Shown in pieces: positions 15,996 through 25,463 of a DNA stretch of 64,000 bases. The translations under genes and the position numbers were made by a program. Below the pieces are notes generated by a model, which did not search any database, had not been told where the DNA came from, and saw only the letters and a list, made by a program, of their open reading frames with translations. Numbering within the stretch: the stretch's first letter is position 1; the number at the start of each line of letters is the position of its first letter. This DNA is from Flagellimonas hymeniacidonis (GTDB taxonomy: Bacteria; Bacteroidota; Bacteroidia; Flavobacteriales; Flavobacteriaceae), in assembly GCF_008040165.1 (NCBI RefSeq), contig NZ_VRUR01000002.1, positions 620,001-684,000 of the forward strand, given 5' to 3'.

Positions 15996-17735
15996 TCAAC
16001 TGTTGTTTTTTTCATCTACTTTTATTTTGATGCCGTTCCCATCAATCTTCATTTCAAATTGATCATTCCTGTCCTTTACATCAATGTTAAGTCCGTTCTC
16101 ATCAATGATTATTTTCCCACCTTCTTCATAGTCATCTTCATCTTCTTCCTGTACCTCTGGGCAATCTTGGCATTTAAGCTCTCCATCATCTCCCATAACC
16201 CAGGTATAACCCGTTATACCACTTCTATAATATCCCTGGTCATTTTTTATTCCGCGACCAATATGTCCTCTTGTGGACTCATCAAACTGTACCACTTTTC
16301 CTTTTGGCACATAAATGGTTGTGGTCACCTCTTGATTTCTTGCCTTGTTAGAAGTGGCCGTGGTTAAAACTTCATCCAGAACAATTTCGTTTTCCTGAAG
16401 GACATAAGCATAATTGATCTCTTTTGCTCTTTCTCTTGCTGCCAGTGTGGTATTCCCATTGGAATCCTTTCTTATGTTCACTTTTATGGATGCATCTTCA
16501 GATTTTTTTACTTTGATGTCTACCTCATCAGAAATAAGAATCCTGTTGTCATTTTCATCATAAGAAAAGGTCATACGTCCAAAATGAATATCTTCCATAC
16601 CGTAATCCAGCTCAGAGTCTTTCATTCTTATGACTAAAGTATCGCTTGGATTTTCAACATAAACCTCATCTTTTATATTAACACTACCCACACTTGAAAA
16701 TTCAGCAGCTTGTCGAATGCCCAAGGCAAACAATGTGCCTATGGAGATCAGCCAAAGCCCCAAAAGTGAAAACTTGGCAATGTTCCCAATGGATTTTAGG
16801 TTATTCACCAGGATTTTCAATCCTAAGTAAAGTAGGAAGAAAAAGGGAATGCCCACTGCAAAAAACAGTAATATGGATACCACCCAAACTGGTGCTCCGG
16901 TAGTGTTCACAATCTCATAGAAATCTACTCCGGGAAGGTGTATTGCATCAAAAATTCCCATGGTAAATGCACCTACAAACAATCCTATTAGGGTCGATGC
17001 ACCAATGATTATTAATAAAATACCGATGAACTTTCCAAATATTTTAAATAAGAACATAATAATGTCCCCGATGGTGTCAAAAAAGGTCTTGGAGCTGCTT
17101 TTGACCTTGCTGCCTACTTTTTCGTAGTCAACACTTTTGACTTTGTCTGCAACATCATCAAACCCCTCTTTAACTTTGCGTTCTATATTGCTGATGTTGA
17201 TGGGCTCTCCCGTCATATCCAGTTTTTGGGAGGTGGAAGCCGCTTCTGGTACTAAAATCCATAAAAGGATATAGGCGATTAATCCAAAGCCCGTGAATAC
17301 GGCCAATAAAATAAAAATAAGGCGAATCCAAAGCGCGTCAAACCCTAAGTAATGCTCCAAACCGGAACAAACACCGCCAATGTACTTTTGATCTATGTCC
17401 CTGTAGAGTTTTTTGGTTTTTTGGGCAGTTTGTGTTTGTGCTTTTCTTGGCTCATCCTCAAAAATATCTTCGTCAACCATATAATCTTCTGGTTGTCCCA
17501 TAATATTAATGACTTCGTCCACTTCCTTTTGGGTAATGACCTGTCTGTCATTTTCCATTTTCTCTAAAAAGAGTTCTGCTACCCTTGCCTCAATATCGGC
17601 TATGATTTCGTCACTTCCGGCGGTACCTGAAAAGGACCGTTTTATGGACTCCAGATAACGTCTAAGCCTATTATACGCCTCATCATCTATGTGAAAAAGT
17701 GTATTTGCGAGATTTATATTTACTGTCTTGTTCAT
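15996..17735 (-). CDS. PspC-domain envelope-stress membrane protein
   Basis: 579 aa. Residues about 1-95 are cytoplasmic and helical with acidic stretches (DEIIADIEARVAELFLEKM). A PspC domain follows at about 105-165, with the signature YIGGVCSGLEHYLGFDALWIR and a membrane helix. Three or four more membrane segments lie between about 225 and 350. The C-terminal 230 residues are predicted beta-rich and very acidic (EEDEDDYEEGG). Such PspC/PadR/head-GIN groups are thought to sense envelope state. The gene follows the PadR gene by 11 nt and is very likely under its control. Confidence 0.85.
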   Translation of the reverse strand: MNKTVNINLANTLFHIDDEAYNRLRRYLESIKRSFSGTAGSDEIIADIEARVAELFLEKMENDRQVITQKEVDEVINIMGQPEDYMVDEDIFEDEPRKAQTQTAQKTKKLYRDIDQKYIGGVCSGLEHYLGFDALWIRLIFILLAVFTGFGLIAYILLWILVPEAASTSQKLDMTGEPINISNIERKVKEGFDDVADKVKSVDYEKVGSKVKSSSKTFFDTIGDIIMFLFKIFGKFIGILLIIIGASTLIGLFVGAFTMGIFDAIHLPGVDFYEIVNTTGAPVWVVSILLFFAVGIPFFFLLYLGLKILVNNLKSIGNIAKFSLLGLWLISIGTLFALGIRQAAEFSSVGSVNIKDEVYVENPSDTLVIRMKDSELDYGMEDIHFGRMTFSYDENDNRILISDEVDIKVKKSEDASIKVNIRKDSNGNTTLAARERAKEINYAYVLQENEIVLDEVLTTATSNKARNQEVTTTIYVPKGKVVQFDESTRGHIGRGIKNDQGYYRSGITGYTWVMGDDGELKCQDCPEVQEEDEDDYEEGGKIIIDENGLNIDVKDRNDQFEMKIDGNGIKIKVDEKNNS

Positions 17736-17746
17736 TTTTTTGATTC

Positions 17747-18076
17747 TTATTTTGTGTTGGTTACCAGATTAACTGCACTTCTTAACTCATCCCAGGTACC
17801 GTTCAGTTCGTTAAGAAATAACTTTCCCGTTTCGGTAAGCGCATAATATTTACGCGGTGGGCCCGATGTGGATTCTTCCCAACGATAGTTGAGCAATCCG
17901 GCATTTTTTAACCTCGTTAGCAGAGGATAAATAGTACCTTCTACCACCAGCATCTTAGCGTCTTTGAGCGCTCCTAGAATTTCTGATGCATATTTGTCCT
18001 TATCCCGTAAGATAGAAAGAATGCAATACTCTAGAACCCCTTTGCGCATTTGTGCTTTTGTGTTTTCTATATTCAT
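17747..18076 (-). CDS. PadR-family transcriptional regulator
   Basis: 109 aa, the size of PadR-s2 proteins. The winged helix covers about residues 10-85: KGVLEYCILSIL, then EGTIYPLLTRLKNAGLL as recognition region, and SGPPRKYYALTETGK as the wing. Its gene precedes PspC by 11 nt. In other Bacteroidota this pair is conserved, so it should repress the operon that contains it. The effector is unknown. Confidence 0.9.
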   Translation of the reverse strand: MNIENTKAQMRKGVLEYCILSILRDKDKYASEILGALKDAKMLVVEGTIYPLLTRLKNAGLLNYRWEESTSGPPRKYYALTETGKLFLNELNGTWDELRSAVNLVTNTK

Positions 18077-18183
18077 AACTTCATGGTTCTATTAAATTAA
18101 CTGTTCGTTTTTGATTGATTGTTTTGATTGATGATTGATTGATGATTTTTCGTTTTTTGATTGATGAATAAACTCCTTATGCG

Positions 18184-18666
18184 TTATTTGATGAATTTTA
18201 TGGTAAATGGATACTTGAACGTTTCGCCTTCATTTGTTCTAATAGTAGCTAAAATGGTATAGACTACATTGATCACAACCAATGCCACCTGTAAAAGTCC
18301 AGTAATACCTGCAGGCCAAAACAACCGTCCAAACCTAAAATCATCACTGCTAATGTGAATGTCCAGATTGTTGAGATCACTTAAACGATGGAACCCAAAA
18401 AAGTTACCATCAAACAGATCTGGCAAAAAACCAATAAAGAACGGAATGCTGATCAAACCTGCTACGATAGAGTATAACAACATGCTTATTTGAAAGTTAA
18501 GCGCCTGCTTGCCATTATAATCTACAAACTTGTGTTCTTTTTTATTGGCCGTCCACAAAATCAGCGGTAAAATAAAATTTCCAAAAGGGATAAAGTACTT
18601 TGAAAAAGTAGACGCATGTATGATTGCGGATAAATTTCGTTCGTGTTTGGTTAATGATTCTGTCAT
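18184..18666 (-). CDS. DUF4870 membrane protein
   Basis: 160 aa with about three or four membrane helices. The DUF4870 signature is visible: HASTFSKYFIPFGNFILPLILW, then HKFVDYNGKQALNFQIS. Its function is unknown. It is the first gene of the run DUF4870/PadR/PspC/head-GIN. The 107 nt between it and PadR are rich in TTGATTGA-like low-complexity repeats. A good Bacteroidota promoter lies 25 nt upstream of its start codon. Confidence 0.85.
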   Translation of the reverse strand: MTESLTKHERNLSAIIHASTFSKYFIPFGNFILPLILWTANKKEHKFVDYNGKQALNFQISMLLYSIVAGLISIPFFIGFLPDLFDGNFFGFHRLSDLNNLDIHISSDDFRFGRLFWPAGITGLLQVALVVINVVYTILATIRTNEGETFKYPFTIKFIK

Positions 18667-18690
18667 GATTTTTGATTGATATTATACAAA

Positions 18691-18724
18691 CAAATTTAGT
18701 TTACCTATTAGCTTACCATGCAAA
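18691..18724 (-). promoter_or_regulatory. Bacteroidota-type promoter for the DUF4870/PadR operon
   Basis: On the minus strand TTTG (18724-18721), 22 nt, then TAAATTTG (18698-18691). This matches the TTTG-N~20-TAnnTTTG consensus of the Bacteroidota primary sigma factor, with a full -7 match, and lies 25 nt before the ATG of DUF4870. Confidence 0.6.
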
Positions 18725-18827
18725 TATATATCCAAAAGATGGTACTATGCAAAACAAAGTACTATAATTTAACATAAAATTAACAAATTGGGTTAGTTGC
18801 TATTTTCCTTATTTTTGATAATCTTAA

Positions 18828-19292
18828 ATGCATCTTATGGCTTCGAGCGCTAGTAAATTCAATATGTTCACATTTTTTAAGCTTCCGTCTGCATGGTGGT
18901 GCGGAGTACGGGTAAAGTATATTGATGATAAAAAGGCAGTTACATCGGTAACCCACCGATGGATAAACCAAAACCCTTTTAAAAGTATGTTTTGGGCAGT
19001 TCAGGGCATGGCAGCGGAGCTGAGTACGGGAGCAATGGTCATCAATCAAATTAAAGATAGCGGCAGGAAAATATCGATGCTTGTGTTGAACAATACCGCC
19101 AATTTCTCAAAGAAAGCAACGGGCAAAATTACTTTTACCTGTGAAGATGGGCACTTAATTGAAGAAGCCATTAAAAAAACAATTGAAACTGGAGAGGGAC
19201 AGACCTTTTGGATGCAATCCGTTGGGATGAACAAAGATGGAGTAGTGGTCTCTACCTTTACGTTTGAATGGACGATTAAGTTGAAAAAGTAA
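18828..19292 (+). CDS. DUF4442 protein (hotdog-fold, thioesterase-like)
   Basis: 154 aa. WINQNPFKSMFWAVQGMAAELSTG is the helix-containing core of DUF4442 hotdog proteins; later strands NTANFSKKATGKITFTCEDG also fit. Known relatives are acyl-CoA thioesterase-like, but no substrate is established. A second ATG at 18837 gives a 151-aa version. It is divergent from DUF4870 and 77 nt upstream of the TIGR00266 gene. Confidence 0.8.
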   Translation: MHLMASSASKFNMFTFFKLPSAWWCGVRVKYIDDKKAVTSVTHRWINQNPFKSMFWAVQGMAAELSTGAMVINQIKDSGRKISMLVLNNTANFSKKATGKITFTCEDGHLIEEAIKKTIETGEGQTFWMQSVGMNKDGVVVSTFTFEWTIKLKK

Positions 19293-19369
19293 AGTGATTC
19301 TATATTTACTTGTAACAAAATCTAAATTCAATCAACAGATAAGTAAAACACTTAAAAACAAATCAAAAA

Positions 19370-20167
19370 ATGAACGCACACGAGATAGACTATGAAATCT
19401 ATGGAGAGGAAATGCAATATGTGGAAATTGAATTGGATCCGCAAGAAGCAGTAGTTGCAGAAGCTGGTAGCTTTATGATGATGGACACCGATATAAAAAT
19501 GGACACCATTTTCGGTGACGGGTCCGGCCAAGACTCTGGGGTATTGGGGAAACTGTTCTCCGCAGGAAAGCGATTACTGACTGGTGAAAGTCTTTTTATG
19601 ACCGCTTTTTTAAATATTGGTCAAGGTAAAAAGAAGGCTAGCTTTGCTTCTCCTTATCCAGGTAAAATACTTCCTATTGACCTTTCGGAGAAAGGTGGAA
19701 AATTCATTTGTCAGAAAGACGCCTTTTTATGCGCAGCAAAAGGCGTATCCGTAGGAATTGAATTCTCAAAACGTTTAGGGAGGGGACTTTTTGGCGGAGA
19801 AGGGTTTATTATGCAGAAGCTGGAAGGTGATGGAATGGCCTTTGTACATGCCGGCGGTACCATGGCTAAAAAAGAATTGGCGGCTGGAGAGGTGTTAAAA
19901 GTGGATACAGGCTGTATTGTTGGTTTCTCCCATACTGTAGATTATGATATTGAATTTGTTGGAGGTATAAAAAATACCGTCTTTGGAGGAGAAGGTCTGT
20001 TCTTTGCCACACTTAAAGGCCCAGGAACTGTTTATGTGCAATCACTACCTTTTAGTAGATTGGCCGGTAGGGTTTTGGCATCCATCCCACGAGGAGGAAA
20101 AGATAAGGGCGAAGGTAGCATTCTAGGTGGCCTTGGGGATATTGTAATGGGTGATAATAGATTTTAA
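19370..20167 (+). CDS. TIGR00266/AIM24 family protein
   Basis: 265 aa, a trimer-forming beta-sandwich family of unknown biochemical function. The family hallmarks are [17 protein letters not shown] near the start, [24 protein letters not shown] in the middle and [25 protein letters not shown] near the end. No signal peptide or membrane helix is present. The gene is followed directly by heptamer repeats. Confidence 0.85.
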   Translation: MNAHEIDYEIYGEEMQYVEIELDPQEAVVAEAGSFMMMDTDIKMDTIFGDGSGQDSGVLGKLFSAGKRLLTGESLFMTAFLNIGQGKKKASFASPYPGKILPIDLSEKGGKFICQKDAFLCAAKGVSVGIEFSKRLGRGLFGGEGFIMQKLEGDGMAFVHAGGTMAKKELAAGEVLKVDTGCIVGFSHTVDYDIEFVGGIKNTVFGGEGLFFATLKGPGTVYVQSLPFSRLAGRVLASIPRGGKDKGEGSILGGLGDIVMGDNRF

Positions 20168-20172
20168 TAATC

Positions 20173-20200
20173 AGTAGTTAGTAGTTAGTAGTGAGTGGTC
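20173..20200. repeat. Short degenerate heptamer repeat (AGTAGTT, about 4 units)
   Basis: AGTAGTT AGTAGTT AGTAGTG AGTGGTC: two exact and two diverged 7-bp units, starting 6 nt after the TIGR00266 stop codon. It has the same period as the large array 63 nt downstream. Confidence 0.6.
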
Positions 20201-20263
20201 AGATTTGTGTTTCTTTAAAAAAGATTCATACTTTTTGTAATTATTCAATAAGAGCATACCTTT

Positions 20264-20375
20264 CTGAACTCTGAACTCTGAACTCTGAACTCTGAACTCT
20301 GAACTCTGAACTCTGAACTCTGAACTCTGAACTCTGAACTCTGAACTCTGAACTCTGAACTCTGAACTCTGAACT
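20264..20375. repeat. Tandem heptamer array, 16 copies of CTGAACT
   Basis: Sixteen perfect head-to-tail copies of CTGAACT (112 bp, no mismatches) end 7 nt before the ATG of the DUF2461 gene. Antisense frames through it give meaningless SEFRVQS repeats. Heptanucleotide arrays of this kind are known as short tandemly repeated repetitive sequences in several bacteria. Perfect identity predicts copy-number change by slippage. Confidence 0.97.
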
Positions 20376-20382
20376 TCTTTTA

Positions 20383-21036
20383 ATGGACTTCCAAGACCTA
20401 TTTGATTTTCTTGCCGAATTACAACAAAATAATGCAAAGGAATGGATGGATGCCAATCGGAAATGGTATAAATCCCTTCGTGGGGATTTTATCCTTTGGT
20501 TGGACAATCTAGACATGACCATGGCAGCCTTGCATGATGACTATTATCCCACTCCTGGAAAGAAAGGGATAAATCGCATCAATAATAACCTTATGTTCCA
20601 TCCGCACAAACCCATATACAAAGACCATTTTGGGGCAGGATTGGACAAAGCTCCAAATTCAGCAGACTTTTATATTGAGGTAGGGGTGAAGCAATGTTTG
20701 TTGGCAGGGGGATTCTGGCGTCCAGAACCCAAAACCTTGCGAAGTATTCGTGAGGGAATAGACTACAATGGCGAAGAATTACAGCAAATTATAGCGAAAC
20801 CTTCTTTTAAAAAGTTATTCGGTGGGCTCTACGAAGATGAAAAACTGACCAATGCCCCCAAAGGGTTCGCCAATGACCATCCTCATATTAAATTATTACG
20901 AAACAAAACCTTTGCAGTAGAGCATCAAATGGACATGACCGAAGTGTTAAGCGATAGTTTTGAGGAGAAAATTAAAGTAGTTTATATGGAGATGCTTCCT
21001 TTCCGTCGATATTTGAACAACGCAACAACGGTTTAA
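20383..21036 (+). CDS. DUF2461 (TIGR02453) family protein
   Basis: 217 aa. The TIGR02453 signature is clear: FLAELQQNNAKEWMDANRKWY at the start, then RINNNLMFHPHKPIYKDHFG and DFYIEVGVKQCLLAGGFWRP. Function is unknown in the family; it is cytosolic with no membrane segments. The heptamer array ends only 7 nt before its ATG, so no normal leader or ribosome-binding sequence lies between array and start. NudK follows after 8 nt. Confidence 0.88.
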   Translation: MDFQDLFDFLAELQQNNAKEWMDANRKWYKSLRGDFILWLDNLDMTMAALHDDYYPTPGKKGINRINNNLMFHPHKPIYKDHFGAGLDKAPNSADFYIEVGVKQCLLAGGFWRPEPKTLRSIREGIDYNGEELQQIIAKPSFKKLFGGLYEDEKLTNAPKGFANDHPHIKLLRNKTFAVEHQMDMTEVLSDSFEEKIKVVYMEMLPFRRYLNNATTV

Positions 21037-21044
21037 TCCAGATT

Positions 21045-21629
21045 ATGAAATACGGAAACGTCAAAAACATTAAAAAGGAATTGTTATCAGATAATTGGTA
21101 TTCCTTACATAAAGTCACTTTTCAATATCAAAGAGAGGATGCTGAATGGGAAACCCAAATTCGAGAGGCCTACGACCGTGGAAATGGAGCGGTAATTCTT
21201 TTATATAATAAGAAAAAGGGAACAGTCATTTTGACCAGGCAGTTTAGAATGCCAACATATTTAAATGGAAATGAAGATGGAATGATGATTGAAGCCTGCG
21301 CAGGAATTTTGGAAAAAGGGAATGCCGAGCAGACCATTATTATGGAAGTAGAGGAAGAAACCGGATATAAAATAACTGAAGTTCAGAAAGTGTTCGAATC
21401 TTATATGTCACCTGGTTCCGTTACCGAGGTGCTTTATTTTTTCATTGGGCAATATGAGGACACCATGAAGGTGAGTGAAGGTGGCGGAGCTGAAGATGAG
21501 ACAGAAAATATTGAGGTTCTGGATATGACGTTTCAAAAAGCACTAGAAATGATAGCTACCGGAGAAATTATGGATGCAAAGACTATTATGCTACTCCAAT
21601 ATGCTCAAATAAATCAGTTATTTGGTTGA
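21045..21629 (+). CDS. nudK: NUDIX hydrolase, GDP-mannose pyrophosphatase (NudK) type
   Basis: 194 aa. The protein aligns with NudK over its whole length: LSDNWYSLHKVTFQYQR at the start, LTRQFRMPTYLNG, and the Nudix helix in ACAGILEKGNAEQTIIMEVE followed by EETGY. The usual REVxEExG has M in place of the conserved Arg, while the Mg-binding glutamates remain. NudK hydrolyses GDP-mannose to GMP and mannose-1-phosphate. It forms an operon with DUF2461 (8 nt before) and MsrA (21 nt after). Confidence 0.85.
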   Translation: MKYGNVKNIKKELLSDNWYSLHKVTFQYQREDAEWETQIREAYDRGNGAVILLYNKKKGTVILTRQFRMPTYLNGNEDGMMIEACAGILEKGNAEQTIIMEVEEETGYKITEVQKVFESYMSPGSVTEVLYFFIGQYEDTMKVSEGGGAEDETENIEVLDMTFQKALEMIATGEIMDAKTIMLLQYAQINQLFG

Positions 21630-21650
21630 GTTTTTAACGACCAAAGCCAT

Positions 21651-22160
21651 ATGGAAATCAAAAAAGTTGCCTTAGGAGGTGGTTGCCACTGGTGCACTGA
21701 AGCTGTTTTTTTGTCCTTACAAGGTGTTACCAGGGTAGAACAGGGTTTCGTGGCCCAAAAGGGCGATGGAAGTTCTTTTTCCGAAGCAGTCATTGTTACG
21801 TATAATCCTTCCCAAATTTCCTTAAGGGATCTCGTAGAGATTCATTTGCATACCCATCAAAGTACTTCGGAACATTCTTTTAGACATAAATACCGCTCGG
21901 CTGTTTATGTATTTTCTGATGGTGATTATGACGAATCAAACCATATTTTAAGGGAACTACAAACTGAATTCAAAGAAACGATTGTTACCAAAACATATCA
22001 TTTTAAAGAATTTAAACCATCGGATGAGCAATTTCATAATTATTATTATTCAAATCCTGAAAAACCGTTTTGTAAATCCTATATAGACCCTAAACTCAAG
22101 GTGCTAATGGCTAAATATTCCAAGTTTATGAAAGCCTTTACTAATCTCGACACTCTTTAA
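21651..22160 (+). CDS. msrA: Peptide-methionine (S)-S-oxide reductase
   Basis: 169 aa. MsrA repairs oxidised methionine using thioredoxin. The active-site segment is GGGCHWCTEAVF with the catalytic C12; the common GCFW is GCHW here, with a second Cys (C15) next to it, as in some bacterial MsrA. EHSFRHKYRSAVYVFSDGD matches the family substrate-binding region, and another Cys (FCKSY) near the end may be resolving. Last gene of a three-gene run. Confidence 0.88.
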   Translation: MEIKKVALGGGCHWCTEAVFLSLQGVTRVEQGFVAQKGDGSSFSEAVIVTYNPSQISLRDLVEIHLHTHQSTSEHSFRHKYRSAVYVFSDGDYDESNHILRELQTEFKETIVTKTYHFKEFKPSDEQFHNYYYSNPEKPFCKSYIDPKLKVLMAKYSKFMKAFTNLDTL

Positions 22161-22568
22161 AGAAAACAATTCTCTTTCTCTATTCAAACACTCGGAATGC
22201 CCTTTTTTATTCGTTAAGAATAAGCTAAATGATATCATATTTTTATAACAGAAGTATCAAGATAGAAATTTAATCAATTTTAAATGCTTGATTTAAAGTT
22301 AGTTGTAAATATTTATCTGTTTTCTTAGGTTTCCTTACACAAATTGAAAAGTGTAAGTAAGAAAGTCTACCACCGTACTTAACACCAGTTAAAAGCCACA
22401 AATAATTTTGCTTTTAAAATTAAAGAAGGTTTGGCCAAATCTCTTCAAATGAATAAAAAGTGGCAAAGTGTTGAAACTGTGTTTATCAATAAAACATCTG
22501 GATAAATTGTTGGGGTAACACGATGCTGTCAAAAAAAGAAAACGATTTAAACCTTTTAAAATTTAAAA
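22161..22568. other. Intergenic region of about 400 bp
   Basis: A/T-rich, with no ORF that can be supported. No clear promoter pair or strong hairpin was recognised. It separates the msrA operon from the beta-propeller lipoprotein and should contain the promoter of the latter. Confidence 0.4.
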
Positions 22569-23987
22569 ATGAAAACTTCTAAGCTTCCTTTATTTATAAT
22601 TCTTGCCACGTCTTTGATTTTGGCTTCATGCGACTCTGACGATGTTGTCGATGTTCCCGATGTTGTGGAGACTGATCCTACAGCTGATGATACTGATGAT
22701 GACCAAGATACCAATAGTCCTTTTGTTGGAGCTGTATATGCGATGACCAATGGGGATGGACAGATTGCTGGAACCAATGTTCAAGGACCAAATACAATTA
22801 TTGCTTATGGAAGAGATGAGAATGGAGCACTTACTCCCATAGGTCCCTTTGCTACGAATGGTAATGGCGGTGATTATGATGGTGGTGAAGGACTGGACCC
22901 ACTAATTTCTGCCTATGCGTTGACGAAAACAGATGATAATGAAAACCTTCTAGCGGTAAATGCAGGTAGTAATACCATTACTTCTTTTAATATTCAAGAC
23001 GATTATTCCTTGGAGATAGCAGGTACTCCTCAACAAACTGGGGCAATAGGTCCAAATAGTATTGCATTTTCTGCAAGAGAAATAGATGGGGTAAAAGGTA
23101 TTGTTTATGTGTCTAACATTACACGCCCTGAATTTTTATCTGGCGGTGAACCTATGCACCAAGGTACGGTAACCGGTTTTTGGCTATTAAATGATGGTTC
23201 CCTGGATCCAATTTCCGACTCAACTAGGGAGTTAGAAGTAAGACCATCTGCAATCCAATTTTCACCAGATGGAAACTGGTTGGTAGTTACCTCCATTAAT
23301 TCAGGAGCTGCAGCTTTAGGGTCTGGAAGCGAGGATGAAGTTACAGTGTATAACGTTGGCGATAATGGAGTATTAAGTACAATACCATGGGGAGCAGCCA
23401 CATCAACCCTAAGGGGAAATACCGAAGGAAGAAACCTGCCTTCTGCAATAGGTTTCCAAATTGTTGGTGACAATTATGTTGTAGTTACCGAGGCAAGAGA
23501 ATTTCAGCCCGATGGAATGCCACCAGCTTTCCCTGCCTTACAGGATGGTTCAGTATCAACTTGGCAAATACAGTCAGATGGAAGTCTTACACCTATAAGT
23601 CTGGATGTAGCATCTGGAGAAAACAATACGGGCAGAACAGCATGTTGGTTAGATTTTACGGCGGATGGAAACACTTTCTTTGTATCCAATGCCATAGAAG
23701 CCGGTTTGGCCTCATACAGTTTTAATAATGGTGTAGTTGAGTTGATCAACCAAACTGCCGCGCAAGGACAAGGTACCGGCGGAGCAGATAATGGCCCTGA
23801 TGCTTTTGCGGTCACCGAAGGTTGGATTGATATGTGGATTACGGACGACGGAGCATATTTATATCAATTATTTGGTTTGGATGGAACTATTGGAATTTAT
23901 AGAGTAAATGGTCAAAGCTTGGAATTTGTTGGTGAAGAATCTGGAAATCTTCCGGATACCAATACCCAAGGGATAGTGGCTATTTAA
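22569..23987 (+). CDS. Beta-propeller lipoprotein, lactonase/YVTN-like
   Basis: 472 aa. A signal peptide ends in LASC (lipobox), followed by an acidic Asp-rich tether of about 30 residues (DDTDDDQDTN) of the kind that promotes surface export of Bacteroidota lipoproteins. The rest is a seven-bladed propeller with repeated blade motifs such as SAIQFSPDGNWLVVTS, NTITSFNIQDD and CWLDFTADGNTFFVSN, resembling 6-phosphogluconolactonase-type proteins. Lactonase activity is not certain. A terminator follows at 24020. Confidence 0.75.
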   Translation: MKTSKLPLFIILATSLILASCDSDDVVDVPDVVETDPTADDTDDDQDTNSPFVGAVYAMTNGDGQIAGTNVQGPNTIIAYGRDENGALTPIGPFATNGNGGDYDGGEGLDPLISAYALTKTDDNENLLAVNAGSNTITSFNIQDDYSLEIAGTPQQTGAIGPNSIAFSAREIDGVKGIVYVSNITRPEFLSGGEPMHQGTVTGFWLLNDGSLDPISDSTRELEVRPSAIQFSPDGNWLVVTSINSGAAALGSGSEDEVTVYNVGDNGVLSTIPWGAATSTLRGNTEGRNLPSAIGFQIVGDNYVVVTEAREFQPDGMPPAFPALQDGSVSTWQIQSDGSLTPISLDVASGENNTGRTACWLDFTADGNTFFVSNAIEAGLASYSFNNGVVELINQTAAQGQGTGGADNGPDAFAVTEGWIDMWITDDGAYLYQLFGLDGTIGIYRVNGQSLEFVGEESGNLPDTNTQGIVAI

Positions 23988-24019
23988 CAATCCTGTTTTT
24001 TAAGTTGTTTTGTTTGATG

Positions 24020-24056
24020 GAATCGGGGGAAGCTGCCTTCTCCCGGTTCTTTTTTA
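24020..24056 (+). terminator. Terminator of the beta-propeller gene
   Basis: GAATCGGGGGAAG-ctgc-CTTCTCCCGGTTC followed by TTTTTT; the stem contains G-T pairs that only fold well as plus-strand RNA. Confidence 0.75.
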
Positions 24057-24057
24057 G

Positions 24058-25368
24058 TTAATATTTTTCACGAAGTTGATTCAGGACTGATTCAATTTCA
24101 ATTCGTATTTGAGAGGAAGTAACCATAAAATGATTGTTCATAAAACTGAAAATCAAAATTTTACCCGATTTAGTTTTTAAATAACCACTTAAATTATAAT
24201 TGTTGCCCAAAGAACCCGATTTAGCAAAAATATAAGGCTCGGAATTCAAATCCTTCCATTTTTCAATAGTTCCAGAAGCATTCCACATAGGAAAAATGCG
24301 AAATAAACGTTCCTTCGGAATTTCTGCATATAATTTCTGAAGCACTTGTACCATCGATTTTGGCGTAAATAAATTGTAACGGGATAAACCAGAACCGTCC
24401 ACCCATCTTGGTCGATGTTCCAAACCCTGCAATTCATTTTCCAGCATGTATGCAATACTAGCATTTGTATTCAGGGTATCCGAAAGCGTGGAGGAACTAA
24501 CCATCAGCAACTGCTCAGCTAAAAAATTATCACTCTCATAAAGCATGCGCTTATAGATGGAATCGGTTGCTATGCCATAAAGAATCTTTTTTTCGCCTTT
24601 AGGAAAACGGTCAATTAACCTAACCTTATTTTTCAAGACACTATCTAACAATTGTTTTGTAAGGAGATTGCTTGTTATAAAGGGAACTTCCAAGGTGTCT
24701 TGCTCAGTTGGGCTAATATAAAAGCGATTAGCAAACTCCTGTCTTTGCACAGGCTTTTCTTCTTCCAAAACCTTATTCGAAAAATAGGGAGGAGATACTT
24801 GAAGCTCATTGTTGTTAGAAATTGTTGTCACATTACCATACAAAGGGAGTGGACCTTTTTCGGGTGAAAAATAAAAATGATAATCTTCCCAAGCCCATCC
24901 AGGACCGTATTTTTCCTCGCTGGAATTAGTAAGGTGTAGCGCAATATTGTTATAATCTTGTAGAAATTTGATTGCTGTGCTATCCTTAAAATAAGGATGC
25001 AACCATGAAGGGTCTCCAGTACCTTCAGCATAAATGGTATCGTTTTGAAGAATGTACTTTAGTGTGGGAACCGCTTCTGGTAACAGCTTAGTACCAGTAT
25101 AAAAGGCTAATATTTTTACATTACTGGCAGGAGTGAAATATTTATCCCCGTTGTTATCGTATATCAACTTACCTGTGTTGGCTTCCATTACCACTAAGCC
25201 GTGGAAAGAATTTTTTAGTGGTTCATTTCTTAATCGGGAATCTAATTTTGATAGGTGGCTGGATGAGCACCCATGAAGTAAGAAAAATCCCATTAATGAT
25301 ATGACTATCAAATAGTTAACATGCTGATTATACGGATGGTACATTTTGCGATTTATCGAATTTAACAC
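24058..25368 (-). CDS. D-alanyl-D-alanine carboxypeptidase/endopeptidase, PBP4 type (S13)
   Basis: 436 aa lipoprotein-like precursor (hydrophobic segment ending LLHGCSSS). The penicillin-binding motifs are present: SxxK as S82-NV-K85 (TPASNVK), SxN as YESDNFLAEQL and KTG-like as AKSGSLGNN. It trims or cleaves peptidoglycan peptides in the periplasm. KSG in place of KTG is common in class C/S13 proteins. A second ATG at 25344 gives an equally good lipoprotein signal. Confidence 0.85.
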   Translation of the reverse strand: MLNSINRKMYHPYNQHVNYLIVISLMGFFLLHGCSSSHLSKLDSRLRNEPLKNSFHGLVVMEANTGKLIYDNNGDKYFTPASNVKILAFYTGTKLLPEAVPTLKYILQNDTIYAEGTGDPSWLHPYFKDSTAIKFLQDYNNIALHLTNSSEEKYGPGWAWEDYHFYFSPEKGPLPLYGNVTTISNNNELQVSPPYFSNKVLEEEKPVQRQEFANRFYISPTEQDTLEVPFITSNLLTKQLLDSVLKNKVRLIDRFPKGEKKILYGIATDSIYKRMLYESDNFLAEQLLMVSSSTLSDTLNTNASIAYMLENELQGLEHRPRWVDGSGLSRYNLFTPKSMVQVLQKLYAEIPKERLFRIFPMWNASGTIEKWKDLNSEPYIFAKSGSLGNNYNLSGYLKTKSGKILIFSFMNNHFMVTSSQIRIEIESVLNQLREKY

Positions 25369-25463
25369 GAAATTATTTAATTTTTAACTGCAATTTTAAA
25401 CATTGAAGCGTCATTTTTCTTAATTTAGTAGGGCAACCTTATAATCAAAATAATCAAATTTCT

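Noticed and set aside
20264..20375. CRISPR-like array
   Set aside because: Units are 7 bp with no spacers and no cas genes are nearby.
20171..20522. Two minus-strand frames full of SEFRVQS repeats
   Set aside because: They are only antisense translation of the CTGAACT array and overlap the real DUF2461 gene.
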